Assembly: GCA_007922305.1 (NCBI GenBank)
Contig: ML677330.1
Coordinates: 2,321,109 to 2,385,108 of the forward strand
Direction: 5' to 3'
Origin: Dermatemys mawii
Lineage: Eukaryota > Chordata > Testudines > Dermatemydidae
Length of the DNA stretch: 64,000 nucleotides
In this document: positions 25,801 through 38,844 of the stretch, in pieces
How positions within the stretch are numbered: position 1 is the first letter of the stretch
Layout of the letters: the number at the start of each line of letters is the position of its first letter
Position numbers and translations under genes: made by a program
The notes under the pieces: generated by a model
The model's database searches: none
What the model was told of the DNA's origin: nothing
What the model saw: only the letters and a program-made list of their open reading frames with translations

Positions 25801-26989
25801 GACACAGATTATGTCCAACAGTATTGTGGTTCCCTACTAAGATTGTGTTCTAGCACTAGTATAAGAAAAATGGCTTGATTTCTTAGCTTTAGTTTAACCC
25901 TCTGACTCTCTCTTTTGATCCAGAGACAGTAGTTCAAGGTTTAATAATAAGACATTTGTGTTAGTGGTTAACATTAATGGGAGTTATGAATGTAACTTTC
26001 TATGTTCACAAAGAAAATTCTGCACTTACATTCCTAATGAAGTGACAATGTTTAACTGCCTGTAAATTCAACTTTCAGGCAATTTAAGAGCCCTACTATA
26101 TACATTTGTTAGCTCTAGAGAACACTTTAGATTTATTGTATAGCCTAACACCTTTCAACATCCCATTCTGCTCGGGCACTAATAAATTGTACTCACCAGT
26201 TTATTTGACAGTGAGAGAAGTGGTTTATTCCATTCACAGTCCTTGGTATGCTCTTTACAGAGGCAGATTTTCAGGTGTTCAGCACCCCCTTTGGAGACAG
26301 ATTTTCAAAAGAGCTCAGCTCGCCTTTAAAGAAGTAAGAAGGAACCAGATTTTAAGTGTTCAGCACCCAGCAACTCTCATTGTGGCACTAATGGCTAGAC
26401 ACATTTGAAAATCTGGCTAATAGTTTAAAAGAAAGGAATTGACCACATAATGTTCTTGAGCTTTTTCCCTCTTAGTGCCATTATTTCAGTGATGTCACTC
26501 TAAATTGTGGTGGTACCTCCAGTCACTTTGAAGAGTCCAAATATTGTTTCAGGCAGAGACAGTTTTTAATAACTGGATGATTAGCACGTGTCTCTTTTCT
26601 TTAAAATGTTGTCTGCAGTTCTAGGAAACTCACCATGGCAAAAACATAGACAAATTTGAGAGACTGCTAGAAAGACCACCTAGGTCATCAACCTTCTTTT
26701 GCAAGCAATAATAGTCATTGCCTGTTGAGGATTCATTAGGAACGATGGGCCATATCATGGGACTCCTACACTAGCATATAGGACTCATAAAGAGCATTAG
26801 CATTGCAAATTGGGAGTGCAAGAGGGAGGAAAGCAGCAGAGACCGAATGCGGCAGATTCAAAACCCTGATGATTTACAGCCATCTCTGTGGTGAGTCTTC
26901 ACAGGTCACAGCCAATGGGTCCATTCACAGTGCAGTCGTGAAGCTACATACAAAGGGGGCAATGAGCATTATCAGAGAAAAAAACCTAG
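25801..26989. other. mostly unannotated; short 'gattttcaaaag..ctcagc' repeat near 26265-26415
   Basis: Blocks such as cagattttcaggtgttcagca and cagattttcaaaagagctca recur and resemble a common amniote short repeat. The segment is purely repetitive by context. Nothing else is recognised. Confidence 0.45.
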
Positions 26990-27200
26990 GTTTTATAAAA
27001 TGCTTTTCATCAGTATGTCTCAAAGCCTTTTACAGAGACGTCAGTACCTCCATTTTACAGCTGGGGAATCTGAGGCACAGTGAGGCCAAATGAGTTGTCC
27101 AGTGCCAGCCAAAAAGGCAGTGGCAGAACCAGGAATAGAACCCTGGTCTCTTAACTACTAGCCTAGTGCTCTAGCCACTAGATCACATTGCCTGTGGCCC
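26990..27200 (+). mobile_element. MIR-like (CORE) SINE, near full length
   Basis: Contains ccattttacagctggggaat, ctgaggcacagtgagg, ggcagtggcagaaccaggaa and a ctctagccactagatcac tail in the MIR/tRNA-SINE order. Confidence 0.8.
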
Positions 27201-28745
27201 CTTCATATCTGGTTCCATCTCATATGCACTGCTAGGCATGGGCACAACTTGAGAGCTATCCAGCTGTACAGCATGGAGCTGAATAGAGAACTAATGATGT
27301 TATATTAATCCCATTATTTTTGTGGGGCTTTTTTTGCTTGGAGATGGTTGGTAGATGGGTAAAATACTGAAGTTATTTAGTGGATTATCACAATAACTTT
27401 ATTCTAAACATTGCAGTAGGTTTAAAAGCATATACAGTATGAGTTTGTAACTTACTTGAAATTTTGTTCATTGTTTGCATGGGCGATATATCTATCATAA
27501 ATGAATTACTTGTTTATATACATTTCCTTGAGTATGTCTTTATCTTTAATTATTCATTCTGAAATTTAATTAGCTCATATATGAAATATATTATTATGTA
27601 CTAGGTTATATTTATCATTCTAAATGTAATTGGAAAAATAAAATTGGTTAAATTAATTTCTCAGAGGTTGAGGTATATCTTGAGCTACTCGGATTTTATT
27701 GAGATTGTACTCAACAAAACTCCCATTAATCAAAAACTGAGTAAGGAACCCCAGGAACTAGTTTTAAAGTAGAAAGAAGTGTGTGTATGTGTGTGTATGT
27801 GCACGCACATGCTAGACTCTGGTTTTACCTTGTTTTGTGTCTGGCTGTCTAAAAGGATAGATCAGTTCAATGGCTGGGTTTTGCTACTTATTAGTGACTA
27901 GATTGGTTCTGCTAATCTGGACCCATAGTGAGAGGAAACATTATGTATATAAAAAGTCATTGGCTTTTTGGAGTCTTTATTGTATCACGAGTCGGACCTC
28001 GATAAAAGAAAAGGGCACAGGTTCCACCTGTGAAAAGGCAATAATAGAGTGGATTAAGTTCTTTAAGTTCAACATGGGGTTACAGTTGCATGTCAGAGTT
28101 ACTCACTGGATGATTTCCAAGCTACTGAAGGTACAGCTGGTCATAGAGAAGCAGCTGAAAGCATCCGTCCCCCTTTTCTGCCTTTTGAATATTGTGTAGA
28201 ACATGTCCTGTATTTAAGCATGACATTTTTATTGGGATTTTGTTTGTTTTTAGAACATTTTTACAATCACTTGAAAATTGTAAGGACTTGCTGGCCAAAG
28301 ACAAAGCTGTGTAAGTTTTCAATAAAATATTCATTCTTTAACTCTGAGGTCTCATTCTGTGCCCAACCCATTGTAGTTTTCTTTAATCACCTTAAATTAT
28401 GCTAGAGACATCTACAGTTAGAATAATTAATTCCCCACCTTTCCCAGCATACATAAAATTGTTGCTTTGACTATCCAGGACACCAGCATCCCCACCTTAA
28501 ATAATCTCCACTGAGCCGAAGACAGACTGATTGGATTTCATCAGGGAAGTTTTACGAGAATGCTTGTACAGGAAGATGTTGCTGAGAATGACCGGGCAGC
28601 ACTTTCATTGAGCATTTATAGTGCAGTCCATATCCAAGAAAGTCTCTTGTTGAAGTCAATGAGCCATAGCAGTAGAGTTTGGCTCAGAATGAGTAGTATG
28701 TTATTTTGTATGTAATTTTATCTCTGTGCCAGAATGATCAAGTAT
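27201..28745. other. AT-rich DNA with GT-rich microsatellite
   Basis: A gtgtgtatgt tract lies at about 27779-27800. The possible exon at 28254-28310 is listed separately. Otherwise nothing is recognised. Confidence 0.5.
28254..28310 (+). other. possible 57-nt cryptic exon
   Basis: A strong polypyrimidine acceptor (tttgtttgtttttag) is followed by 57 nt with an open frame (TFLQSLENCKDLLAKDKA) and a strong donor (gt then gtaagt). It is phase 2 to phase 2, so inclusion would not shift a frame. I do not recognise the peptide. It lies far upstream of the collagen exons in the presumed COL25A1 intron. It could be an exon of a non-coding RNA, an alternative exon, or a chance pairing of splice signals. 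Confidence 0.2.
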
Positions 28746-28882
28746 GTGGTGGTGTTGTAGCCGTATTGGTACCAGGAGATTAGAGAGACAAGATGGGTGG
28801 GGTAATATCTTTTACTGGACTAACTTCTGTTGGTCAGAGACACAAGCTTTCAAACTTACACAGAGATATTCTTCAGGTTGAA
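28746..28882 (+). repeat. turtle/crocodile interspersed repeat
   Basis: Reads tggtggtgttgtagccg, then gagagacaagatgggtg, taatatcttttactggac and acacaagctttcaaacttac. I recognise this arrangement as an abundant sauropsid repeat. It has the same general layout as the 9302 family. Confidence 0.7.
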
Positions 28883-28984
28883 GTCAGTTAGAATTCTATT
28901 AACGTCAATGGACTTTGGATCACACTGTAGGGGAACTGAAAATATGCCCCTAAAGAGCAAGATCCAAAGTCCATACCACCCCTT

Positions 28985-29070
28985 TTTTCCCTTCTCACAG
29001 GCAATATGCAGGAGAGCAGATTAGATAATCATGATGGTCACTTCTGATCTTGGTCTATGAGGTCTGGGAA
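28985..29070 (+). repeat. SINE/CR1-type tail
   Basis: gcagattagataatcatgat followed by ggtcacttctgatcttgg is the standard end of turtle SINE and CR1 copies. Its 5' extent is unclear. Confidence 0.5.
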
Positions 29071-32000
29071 ATGTACTCAAAGTGTCACAGCTAAGTATAA
29101 GATAGAACAGATTGTGTAGCATAAGTAGTTAACACATATTTCAAGGGACCATTCAAAGTGAAGTGGCTTGTTGTTACCTCTGTTGTCATAGGGGATTGGG
29201 AAAAGCTGGGAGGGGAGGGTTTGAGAGGGCTATAGATTTTTGTAATAAGCCATGGATCCAGTGTCTCTATTTGGTCCATGATTTCTAGTGTCTAGCAAAG
29301 TTATGAAGTTATGAAAGTATCTTCTTAGGAGCCCAAAGTCATTACTTCTTCTTTAGGTCAGCCAGGGCTCTGAGATATAAGATATTAAGGGTAAATTATT
29401 TTCTATTTATTGTTCTTGGACTCCTATTGTCATACCTCCCACTCTGTGTTAATCCAAAAGAGACATTTAAAAACCTATGCATTTTTTTGCTATTGTAGAT
29501 CATGGAGCCTCAGTGCCACTGTCATAGAATATCAGTGAAACAACGGTGTCATTTATCAAAAGCAAGACATGTTATTACCTAATTTACCATATTACCAAAA
29601 ATGTTATTACCTTTTTGCTATTCATGTCTTACATGTCCGTTAAACATTGTTATGCAATAGGGGATTATTAAATGTTTCAAAGCCACTGATTATTTTTGTA
29701 ATTAGAAATAAACTCTGCAGCTGTCACTAAGCTCCTCATGAAATGATATATTTATTATGTTAGAAATGAGAGGGGACATGTGAACCAGTCTTTGAAAAGA
29801 ATATGCTCAGCTCAGAGTAGAGTGTTATTTTTAAATTGATGATCAGCATGTGTGTGGGTTAGACCAAGATTGTTGCGGTATCAGTGTGCCCAACTTACGT
29901 GCTGCCTTTAATCTTATAGTATTTTATTTCATTGTCACTTGGTTCACTACTGTCACAAGTGAAATGAAAAACCTCTGTGTTCAATGAGCACTTTAATCTG
30001 TCGTCATAATCATGGAAGTCTTGTCAATCTTGGCCTAAAAGTTAAGCATGAAGATCAAATATGTGGTAAAAGGAGACACCTGGACTCCACAACATAAATC
30101 GACATTCCTGAGGGATATTAAATATATGTTTCTTTTGTGTTTTATTACTCTAAATGAACATATTAGAATTGCTCCATATCATCTCTCTCGCTCACACCCC
30201 CACACCCCAATAAGCCCCAGGAATAGAGATAATGCTAGTCCCATCCCTTGAAGGAAGAAATTGCTAGCCAAAAGCACAGCACATAAAAATGTCAATATTT
30301 CCTGCTAAAGTCTGCAGTACCCAAGATCACTTTAGCAGCATATATGCCTGTTTTTTAGCCCCTCAAACTTGCTCTGCTCATGAAAGCAAGACAATGAGGG
30401 AATGTTCTATTAGTTCAGAAAACTGACAAAATTAGATCACCATGGGTTGACAAGAGATAGTAAAAACTAAATTCGCTGTATCTGGAAGACAATATATTTA
30501 AGAGCAGAGTTACACCCTGTAAACAAATATTTTTTCAGCCTTTGTATGGTTTTAAAAGTCTGGCATAAAAATGAATTAAATTATATCTTTCATTTATATA
30601 GCAGCTTATAGCATAATAGCAACCTTAATACTGAAAAGTGCAATATAAAGCAATATATTTTACTATGATCACAATAGTGAAGTCTAATACAGTGCTGAAA
30701 ATGCTTTCTGATTTAATGAAAGATACTGTGACTTCAACATGGGATTTTGCCAGGTTGGGGGAAGTTCTATTAGAGACTAATACAATTTTCTGGAGATGAA
30801 CCTGTTTTTGGATCTACTGAAATAGTAGCATGAAAATCTGAGTCTGGAGTATTACTTTCTGTTTTGAAAGCACTTAGTGATGCATTAAATTATCTCTTTT
30901 AATAAACATTCATGATAGGATTTTCAGGAAAACTAGTGTTGAGTTAACTCTGAAGTTAGTCGTAAAACTCCCAACCAGTATGGTGGGGACCTTTGGAAAT
31001 CCCACAATTAAGGCACTTGTTCCTTTTGCTTCCTTTTACTTCCATTGCCATGGATGAGAGTAACATTGCTTATTAATTATTATTCTTATTAATAATATTT
31101 GTTTTATTTATTAGCAGCATATGTAGTGATGTGTATAGTTAAGGTTGCCTGATACTTTCATTATTAGATCCCATTTTCAACTGCTTCTAAGTTTGCCAAA
31201 TTTTTACCTTTTGGGGATGAGATTTTCCATACCGGGTGTGTGTCCCAGACTTTTTTTAAGCTTCAGCAAAAAATTAAAAAAATCATTTCCAAGATGGGAT
31301 TAGGTGAAAATACATTGTCTTGCCTATTTTATAAAATTCTCACAATCTTTGGAGCAAAGGCTTCAAATCTGGCAAAGAGTGGTCCTTGTCTTAGGGATAT
31401 CTTTTGCTGTTCCCTTGAAAAACCACCTACATCTGGCCATTATAAGCTTTTGACAAATCACAGTTCTTACATGAGTGTTAGGAACTTGTTATAGTTTGGC
31501 CATTAAATTCTCTGACTGAGTATTTTCTCTATACTCATCATGCTCCATGCTTAACTCACAGCTCCCACATGGGACGGAAAGTGCATGCACCATACCCCAG
31601 AGTGACAGAGCATGTTGCATCCCAGGACTGCTAGGGCTTAGAAGTATTTTCTCTACAGTTGCTGCTCTCAGCTAGGTTCTGGGAACAGGAGCTGAGAGCA
31701 AGGAGTGTCTTTTTTGGGGGCGGGGCTCTCAGTGACTCCGCTGCCAGTATCTAGGTGGCAAGGAGGATGAAGCAACCTGATTCAAATGGAGAGGGGGGAA
31801 AGAGCTGGATTTCTTGGGAGCATCAGCAAAGGCAGTAGATCGTGACCAGGAGCTTGGAGAGAGTTGCATGAGCAGCTTTAATTCTGACATGTCTTAAATT
31901 TTGAGTGCTTGACTTTGCAACATTAATGTTGTTTTAATGTAATTTTTATGTGTATTTTGACATTTATATTGTGGTAGTGTATGAAGGCTGCAACTAGGTT

Positions 32001-32214
32001 GGACCTTTTGTGTTAGGTACCATACAAACATGTAACAGTGATAATGCCTGCCCCAAACAACCTATGTCATTGGTTGGCACTGAAATGTCAATATTTATCT
32101 ATAATGGTACCTAAGATAGCTCAGTGTTGCCCTCTGGTATGTATCTGAGGTATTTCTGTCTGTTACCTTCAGAAATATTGATATTTTATGGTGATCACAA
32201 CAGACAACTTATTT
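29071..32214. other. no gene or recognised repeat
   Basis: AT-rich sequence. A GC-rich patch near 31710-31730 has no clear identity. Confidence 0.5.
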
Positions 32215-32405
32215 CAGATTTTGTGTGTTTCAAGCACTGTACCAGGGAGGTAGGTCATGATTATAAGCACATGTCCCTGAAGTAAAAACTGTGACACAGG
32301 TACATGAAGTGACTTGTCTAAAGCCACTGAACAAATCAAAAGCAGGGCCAGGATTGGAAGCTGAGAATTCCTGATTCCTAGCCCTGGGTTCATTTCTCTA
32401 GATCA
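32215..32405 (+). mobile_element. MIR-like (CORE) SINE fragment
   Basis: Contains tgaagtgacttgtctaaagc, caaaagcagggccaggattg and a ctctagatcactca tail. It is more diverged than the copy at 26990. Confidence 0.55.
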
Positions 32406-33067
32406 CTCATGATATGTTAAACACCAGCTGAAATGTATTAAAATATTCAGCGTAGTTTTAAGTCCTCACGAAGGACCATAGTCTGCCCTTATTATCTGAG
32501 TTTCCACTGAAGTCAAGGGCAGAATTTGTCCCTAATATCTCATAATGAGTGCATCAAAATTAAATATGTTCTTGAAAAAGATAAATGAAATTGTTATGAT
32601 TTTCTCCATATATAGTATGCTTTTTGTACCATGATAAGGAAAGCGATTGGCATGGCAATGGTAATAATACAATGGAATGGCAAATTGAGATTATGAGAAG
32701 GCTTTCATGCCTTAGTAGTATAGAGTGGCTATGCCTGCCCACTTCAGCTGTCCCTCAGTAGGATTTGTCAGCCAGGTGATGAGAGCTATTTCTGTATTTG
32801 CAAAGAAGACCATGTGTGCGTGCAGTGTTATATGCTCATTAATTGTACCTCACCACATTATATGTTATAACCAATCATTGCTTTTGGCCCAGGCTACTTG
32901 AAACACTTATAAATCAAAGAGCCGAAACATTTTGTATGTAATTAGGTATGTAACTCTAGCAAGAGCTTTATTAATACCTATGCAGTGTGGACACAGTAAG
33001 TAAATTGCTGACTAAACCCCAAATTCCTGCCCCAGCATGCACTGAGTATATTATAAAACGCAAGATT

Positions 33068-33157
33068 GTTTTTCTGGGGTGAATTTCTTCCTCCTCCTAT
33101 AAATGTGGTCTTGTTTTTCTGGGATGAATTTTTTCCTTCTTCTAATCATGTGGTCTT
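33068..33157 (+). repeat. tandem duplication, two 45-bp units
   Basis: Units at 33068-33112 and 33113-33157 both begin gtttttctggg and end atgtggtctt, with about eight differences. Confidence 0.85.
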
Positions 33158-33469
33158 GAATCTGGACATTACAACCATATTAATTTAAAAACCATCACTC
33201 AAAAGCAAATTGTTTGTTTAAACTAAATGACGATAGACTCTACTCCGCAGACCCCCCAGCCCTGTTCCGTTATTCCAGGAAGCAGTGGAGGATGCTAGTA
33301 GGTTTTTTGAACATTGCTGCTATGATGCTTAGCCTTCCCAAAATAAAACCACATCAACAGCAACCTGCTGTGCACACATACACAGCGTCCATATTCTGCT
33401 GACTGGAGGGAGGAGAAATGTGTACCCTTATGTGTACACTTCATGATTTCGTAGATGCTCAGCTACTTA

Positions 33470-33640
33470 GGAAAAAACGTGGGTGTGATGAAAAACAAAC
33501 AAAATGTTCAGTATGTAAGGAATGGGATGGAGAATGATACAGAAAATATTATAATGCCTCTGTATAAATCACTGATACAGCTTCACCTAGAATATTCTGT
33601 GTAACCAGTAACCCCATCTCAAAAAGGAGTGGAGGTTTGA
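33470..33640 (+). mobile_element. CR1 LINE fragment
   Basis: The segment around 33520-33605 translates in part as NGMENDTENIIMPLYKSL, matching the ENKTENILLPLYKSM segment of the longer CR1 copy at 36565-36620. It is short and eroded. Confidence 0.6.
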
Positions 33641-35034
33641 AGTAAGATGGGGAATTGAGGTACAGAAACACAGGTGAGCTGTCCGAACCATTGGCATTGT
33701 AAAGCAGAAGGCTGAGATGCCAGCTGTTGTGAGATTATGTAGAGAGAGAGAGAAGAAAGGAGCTTACTGAAAATGAGCTGAGGGACCTAGTAGCAGGGGG
33801 TACAGAGAGAAAAGGTATATAGGAGATAGGATGGAACAAATGCATGCAGTATCTTAAAATCCACAGTCCTTATGTTCCCCTTCCCCTTGGATCTCCTGGG
33901 ATGAAAAATCTTTTCACTCTCCCTTGATTGGGATGGGTTCAGCAGCAGGATTGTGAAAGGGGCAGTGGGTGTGGCCTTCAGCTATCACTTGGACAAGAAA
34001 TCCAGAGAACAAGACAGTACAGATTCCTGTCTCCCACTGCTCAGATGTCATGCTGCCGTTTGTTGTACTCTGTGACAGTTCCAATGCGAGTAACATAGCA
34101 CATAGGGATAGTTATTCCAGCAGCATTAACTCAAGTTCACTTTGTGCATACTTCACAAGAGTATATGTCACGTTCAGCAGAGGTGGTTCATCTCTGCCCC
34201 TTTGTCTGTGCACGTCCCTCCCCTACAATGTCATGCAGTGGTTTACTTCTTTGACTTTAGCACAGAGGGGCTATTTGGCACAGTGAGGAAGCTATGGCAT
34301 AGTTTGCTTAGTTATCAGTGCAACTCTAATAAATTTTTTTTCCTTTTAGCGAAGAGAAACCTAGGACAAATTAGAGCAGCTGAATTGGATTCTGAAATAA
34401 GTAGGGAACAAGTGAAATTGTTTTCAAATTGGATGATAGAATTTGCAATTGTTTACATGTGTGACAAGGCTGATGACAGCATTCTGTTCCTGCTGAAGTC
34501 TGGTTGGAAAGGCCAGTTTGGGGTAAAAAGTGATTAGGGGCATTTCCTTCTCACAGTTTTAACAACATTGACCAAGTTGTACTCTCGGTTACAACACTGA
34601 GAAACTGGAACAACTCTATTGATACCAGCAAACTTCCTCTGGATTTATACTCCTATAGCTAACACAATAGTTGGACCCATTATCTTTCCTACCTAATAAG
34701 AGGTGGATTAGCACGGTGCCATAAAATTCAAATGGAAATAATTACCTTTTTAAATGCTCTGGCATGTATTCTTTTGGCATCAGCATGAAACTCCCATTAA
34801 CTTTAGTGGGACTTATGTGCATATGTGGAGAGATGAATGAGCAAGAGTTGGTGTATCGGTTCAGTTGTGAATGGGGTCTCATGCATATCCGTCTGTCCAT
34901 CTTTCTTGAGTGGTACACACATTTAATCTCTGGAGTTCTGTGTTCAAGTCTAAAATTAGGTCACAGGTAGGTGCTGGGACCTGTTTGACCAAATGACAAA
35001 ACAATTTGGCACGAGTGGCAGTCACTGATAGGTT
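33641..35034. other. no gene or recognised repeat
   Basis: A polypyrimidine tract ending in ag at about 34350 precedes an open stretch with no identifiable domain. Nothing is firmly supported. Confidence 0.5.
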
Positions 35035-35152
35035 GATAATAGAATCATAGAATTTATCGATGGAAAAGACCTGTCCGTTTACATTTTTAAAGAATAAATG
35101 CCAGTGTCTGTAAAGTTAAAAAAGAAAAAAAACAAAAAACAAAAAAAAACAG
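35035..35152 (-). repeat. CR1/SINE tail (antisense) and A-rich tract
   Basis: agaatcatagaattt near 35041 is the reversed CR1 3' end motif. An A-rich low-complexity stretch follows at about 35118-35151. Confidence 0.5.
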
Positions 35153-35756
35153 GCAGTGGCATAACTAGATTTGTGTGTGCAAAACTTATTTACAGTTCAA
35201 TCCATGAATATACATAATTTGCTGATAGGGCACAACTGCTGATACTTCCCCCTCTCCCAAAATTGGTGTGTTAAGTCATTTAATACAATTCTTTGCTAAT
35301 ACAGAATTATTCCCTTAAAGGTTAAGAGTGAATTATACTGCCAAAAGATTTATGAGAAGATTGCACAGTACCTGTGGCTACTAGATTCTTAACTGGTGTA
35401 AAGTGGTGTAACTCCATGGGACAACACCAATTTACACCAGCTGAGGATCTCGCTCCTAGCTCCCAACTACTACGTACATGTACATTTTCACCTTTAATAT
35501 CTAAACTCTTCCTTCTAGAATCAAAAATATCTCAAAAATATGATTGTGCTTCCTTCTAAGGAGCGAGAGTCCCTTTATTGATTTTTTTTTTTGAGAGGGC
35601 CATTCATACTTTTACTGCAATAACAGTTCCAAAGTCCATGAAATGTTGATGGGCTTTATTTCCCCCAGAAGACTGGTCTCTGTTTTAGAATGTGGTGAAG
35701 AAGAATATTAAAGAGAATCCCAATTTTCATCAAGTCTCTGCTTCGTATTTAAAAAG

Positions 35757-37252
35757 GGCTTTAGAAGTGATCTGGGCAATTACAGACCAGAAAGTCTAAT
35801 GTCAGTACCGGGCAAATTAGTTGAAACAATAGCAAAGAATAAAATTGCTAGGCACCTAGAAGAACATGAAGTGTTGGGCAAAAGTCAACATGGTTTCTAT
35901 AAAAAGAAGTCATGTCTTACTAACCTATTAGAGTTCTTTGAAGGGGTCAACAAACATGTGGACAAGGTGGATCCAGTGGATATAGTCTATTAGATTTCCA
36001 GAAAACCTTTGACGAGGTCCCTCACCAAAGGCTCTTACATAAATTAAGTCATCATGGAATAAGAGGGAAGATCCTTTCATGGATTGAGAACTGGTTAAAA
36101 GACAGGGAACAAAGGGTAGGAATAAATAGTAAATTCTCAGAATGGAGAGGGGTAACTAGGGCTGTTCCCCAAGGGTCAGTCCTAGGATCAATCCTATTCA
36201 ACTTATTCATAAATGATTTGGAGAAAGGAGTAATCAGTGGGGTGGCAAAGTTTGCAGATGATGCTAAATTGCTCGAGATTGTTAACACCAAAGCAAACTG
36301 TGAAGAACTTCAAAAAGATCTCACAAAACTAAGTGACTGGGCAACAAAATGGCAAATGAAATGTAATTTGGCATATGTGGATAAATGTAAAGTAATGCAC
36401 ATTGGGAAAAATAATCCTAACTATACATACAATATGATGGAGGCTAATTTAGCTACAACTAATCAGGAAAAAGATCTTGGAGTCATTGTGGCTAGTTCTC
36501 TGAATACATCCACGCAGTGTGCAGCTGCAGTCAAAAAAGCAAACAGGATGTTAGGAATCATTAAAAAAGGGATAGAGAATAAGACAGAGAATATCTTATT
36601 GCCCTTATATAAATCCATGGTACGCCCGCATCTTGAATACTGCGTACAGATGTGGTCTTCTTATCTCAAAGGATATACTGATCTAGAGAAAAGGTTCAGA
36701 GAAGGGCAACTAAAATGATTGGGGGTTTGGAATAGGACCCATATGAGGTGAGATTAAAGAGGCTAGGACTTTTCAGTTTGGAAAAGAGGAGACTAAGGGG
36801 GGATATGATAGAGGTATATAAAATCATGAGTGGTGTGGAGAAAGTGAAGAAGGAAAAGTTAATTTGTTCCCATAATATAAGAACCAGGGGCCACCAAAAG
36901 ATATTAATGGGCAGCAGGTTTTAAACAAATAAAAGGAAGTTCTTCACACAGCGCACAGTCAACCTGTGGAACTCCATGCCTGAGGAGGTTAGGACTATAA
37001 CAAAGTTTAAAAGAGAACTGGATAAATTCATGGAGGTTAAGTCCATTAATGGCTATTAACCAGCATGGGTAAGGAATGGTGTCCCTAGCCTCTCTTTGTC
37101 AGAGGTTGGTGATGTAGGCAGGCAAGAGATCACTTGATCATTACCTGTTAGGTTCACTCGCTCTGGGGCACCTGGTATTCGCCCCTGTCGGTAGACAGGC
37201 TACTGGGCTGAATGGACCTTTTGGTCTAACCCTGTATGGCAATTCTTATGTT
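35757..37252 (+). mobile_element. CR1 LINE, 5'-truncated, 1.5 kb
   Basis: This is a well-preserved 3' part of a CR1 LINE. It encodes the reverse transcriptase from the ETIAKNKIARHLEEHEVLG segment through FADDAKL (36245-36270; usually FADDTKL) to the MVRPHLEYC segment and the C-terminal LFSLEKRRLRGDMIE region. The frame is interrupted by a stop near 35993 and another near 36716, with at least one shift near 36060-36220, so it is not functional. The 3' end (gaatggaccttttggtctaa, then ggcaattcttatgtt) is the usual CR1 terminus. The 5' truncation near 35757 is typical of LINE insertion. Confidence 0.9.
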
Positions 37253-37255
37253 CCT

Positions 37256-38298
37256 TCTCCCCATTCTCTCTCTCTCATGCGCACAATTGATTCTTTTTCA
37301 GCTTCTAAAAAGTTAAATTAGAACAAATTATTAGGAATATACCCTTGGTTCCTCTGAGTTTTGCAGAACAAAATGTTGAGTTTAGAATATTTATTAAAAA
37401 AAAATTAGACCAGAATGGCCTTTCTGTTTATTTTTTGCAAGCCTGGGAGGTAGCCCATGTTTTTTAAAATATTTTTTTCTTTTCATGTGCTATGGAAAAT
37501 CTAAATAACCACTCACTGTACTTAATGTATACCCCTTTAATGATAAATTGTCTCCAGAATCATGGAGGGGGAAAAATCTAACAATTAAACACTTTTTAGG
37601 AAACAAGAATTGTAGAAATAACAGCTCTGTCATACCAGACCTCATTAGAGTCATGAACTCACTGTGGTATTTAACAATTTCCAAGAAGTAGGCCATAATT
37701 CATAAATTAGTGTAATACACTACATACTTAGTTTCTAAAATAGCACTGTTGATAGCAGCAGCAGCATACAATCCCTGGTTTATCGAGATCCTTTTTTAAA
37801 GAGTCAAACCTAGGAGCTGGAAAATACAAGCACAAATAAAAATTAAAAAGGGATGGGCTTTATAGCCACTATATATTATTTGGAAAATATGTATCATTCC
37901 AAAACCAAAAATCTTCATTTCAAAAACCAGTCAAGGTTGATAAATGACAACAGTGTACTTATGTATCACATCATTTGCAAAATGCAAGCACTTAAAAGCA
38001 AAGAAATGTATAGTTAGAGACATCATACATCTTATTCTGGACAAATAATAAATATAGACACATTGAGACACTGGTCACTTAAGGCTGCTTCGTGCTGTTC
38101 TAGCACCTTAATTTAACCAATTTAACCGCATATGGTAATCCTTCTGTAGTGTAATGGCTCCTATGCCAATCCTCCTCCTGGTCCCCTGGATGCTGAAATG
38201 ACTCCTTTAGGGCTCCTTATGTCCTCCATGTATAGGAAGAAAGTCATAAAGTAGATCATCTGTAATGCTGCACTCCTCTTCTTTACTCTGAGGACTAG
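37256..38298. other. no gene or recognised repeat
   Basis: AT-rich sequence between the CR1 copy and the TIR element. Confidence 0.55.
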
Positions 38299-38305
38299 CT
38301 CAGTA

Positions 38306-38837
38306 GTAGGGTGACCATATTTTCCCTAACGGAAAATGAGACACTGCATGGGGCTGAACCAAGGCCCCCCGCCCCAAGGCCTCTCTGCCTCCTGCCCACA
38401 GGCCCAGCCTGAAGCCCCCATTTCTCTCCTGTGCATGAGGCTGACACAGGTCCGCCTCCCTTTCCCCCACCTGCCCAAGGCCCAGCCTTCCCCTCCCCAC
38501 CACACATGGGATCAGCCCAAGCCCCTCCTGCCTATTCAGGACTAGCATGAGGTCCCCCTCTACCCCCTGCCACCCACCTGAATGGGTCTAGCCCAGCCTG
38601 AGCTGCTCTACAGAACCCTCCCTCCACCGCAGGGCTTTTGTTGCTGCTCGCCCCTCCCCCCACTTTTCTTCATGTTCTGCTAGGGGTCACACCCCACTTT
38701 TTTTGGCAAAACCAGGCATTTGTCCAGTTTGCTCAAATGGGACAAATGCCCAGTTTTGCCAAAAAAAAGTCAGGATGGCAGGGACAGGGCTTATAAAAGG
38801 AACTGTCCTGGTCAAAATGGGACATATGATCACCCTC
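38306..38837. mobile_element. non-autonomous TIR transposon with internal hairpin
   Basis: Ends agggtgaccatat and atatgatcaccct are inverted repeats, flanked by ctcagta on both sides (38299-38305 and 38838-38844). The inside is GC-rich and pyrimidine-biased. A near-perfect 27-bp hairpin has arms at 38699-38725 and 38740-38766. No transposase is present. I know the family as common in turtles; the superfamily is not certain. Confidence 0.75.
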
Positions 38838-38844
38838 CTCAGTA

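Noticed and set aside
34357..34537. Possible exon after a polypyrimidine tract (LAKRNLGQIRAAELDSEI)
   Set aside because: There is no good donor, no recognised domain and no link to the collagen frame.
36218..36718. Longest open frame in the window (166 codons, +)
   Set aside because: It is the reverse transcriptase part of the truncated CR1 LINE at 35757-37252, not a host gene.
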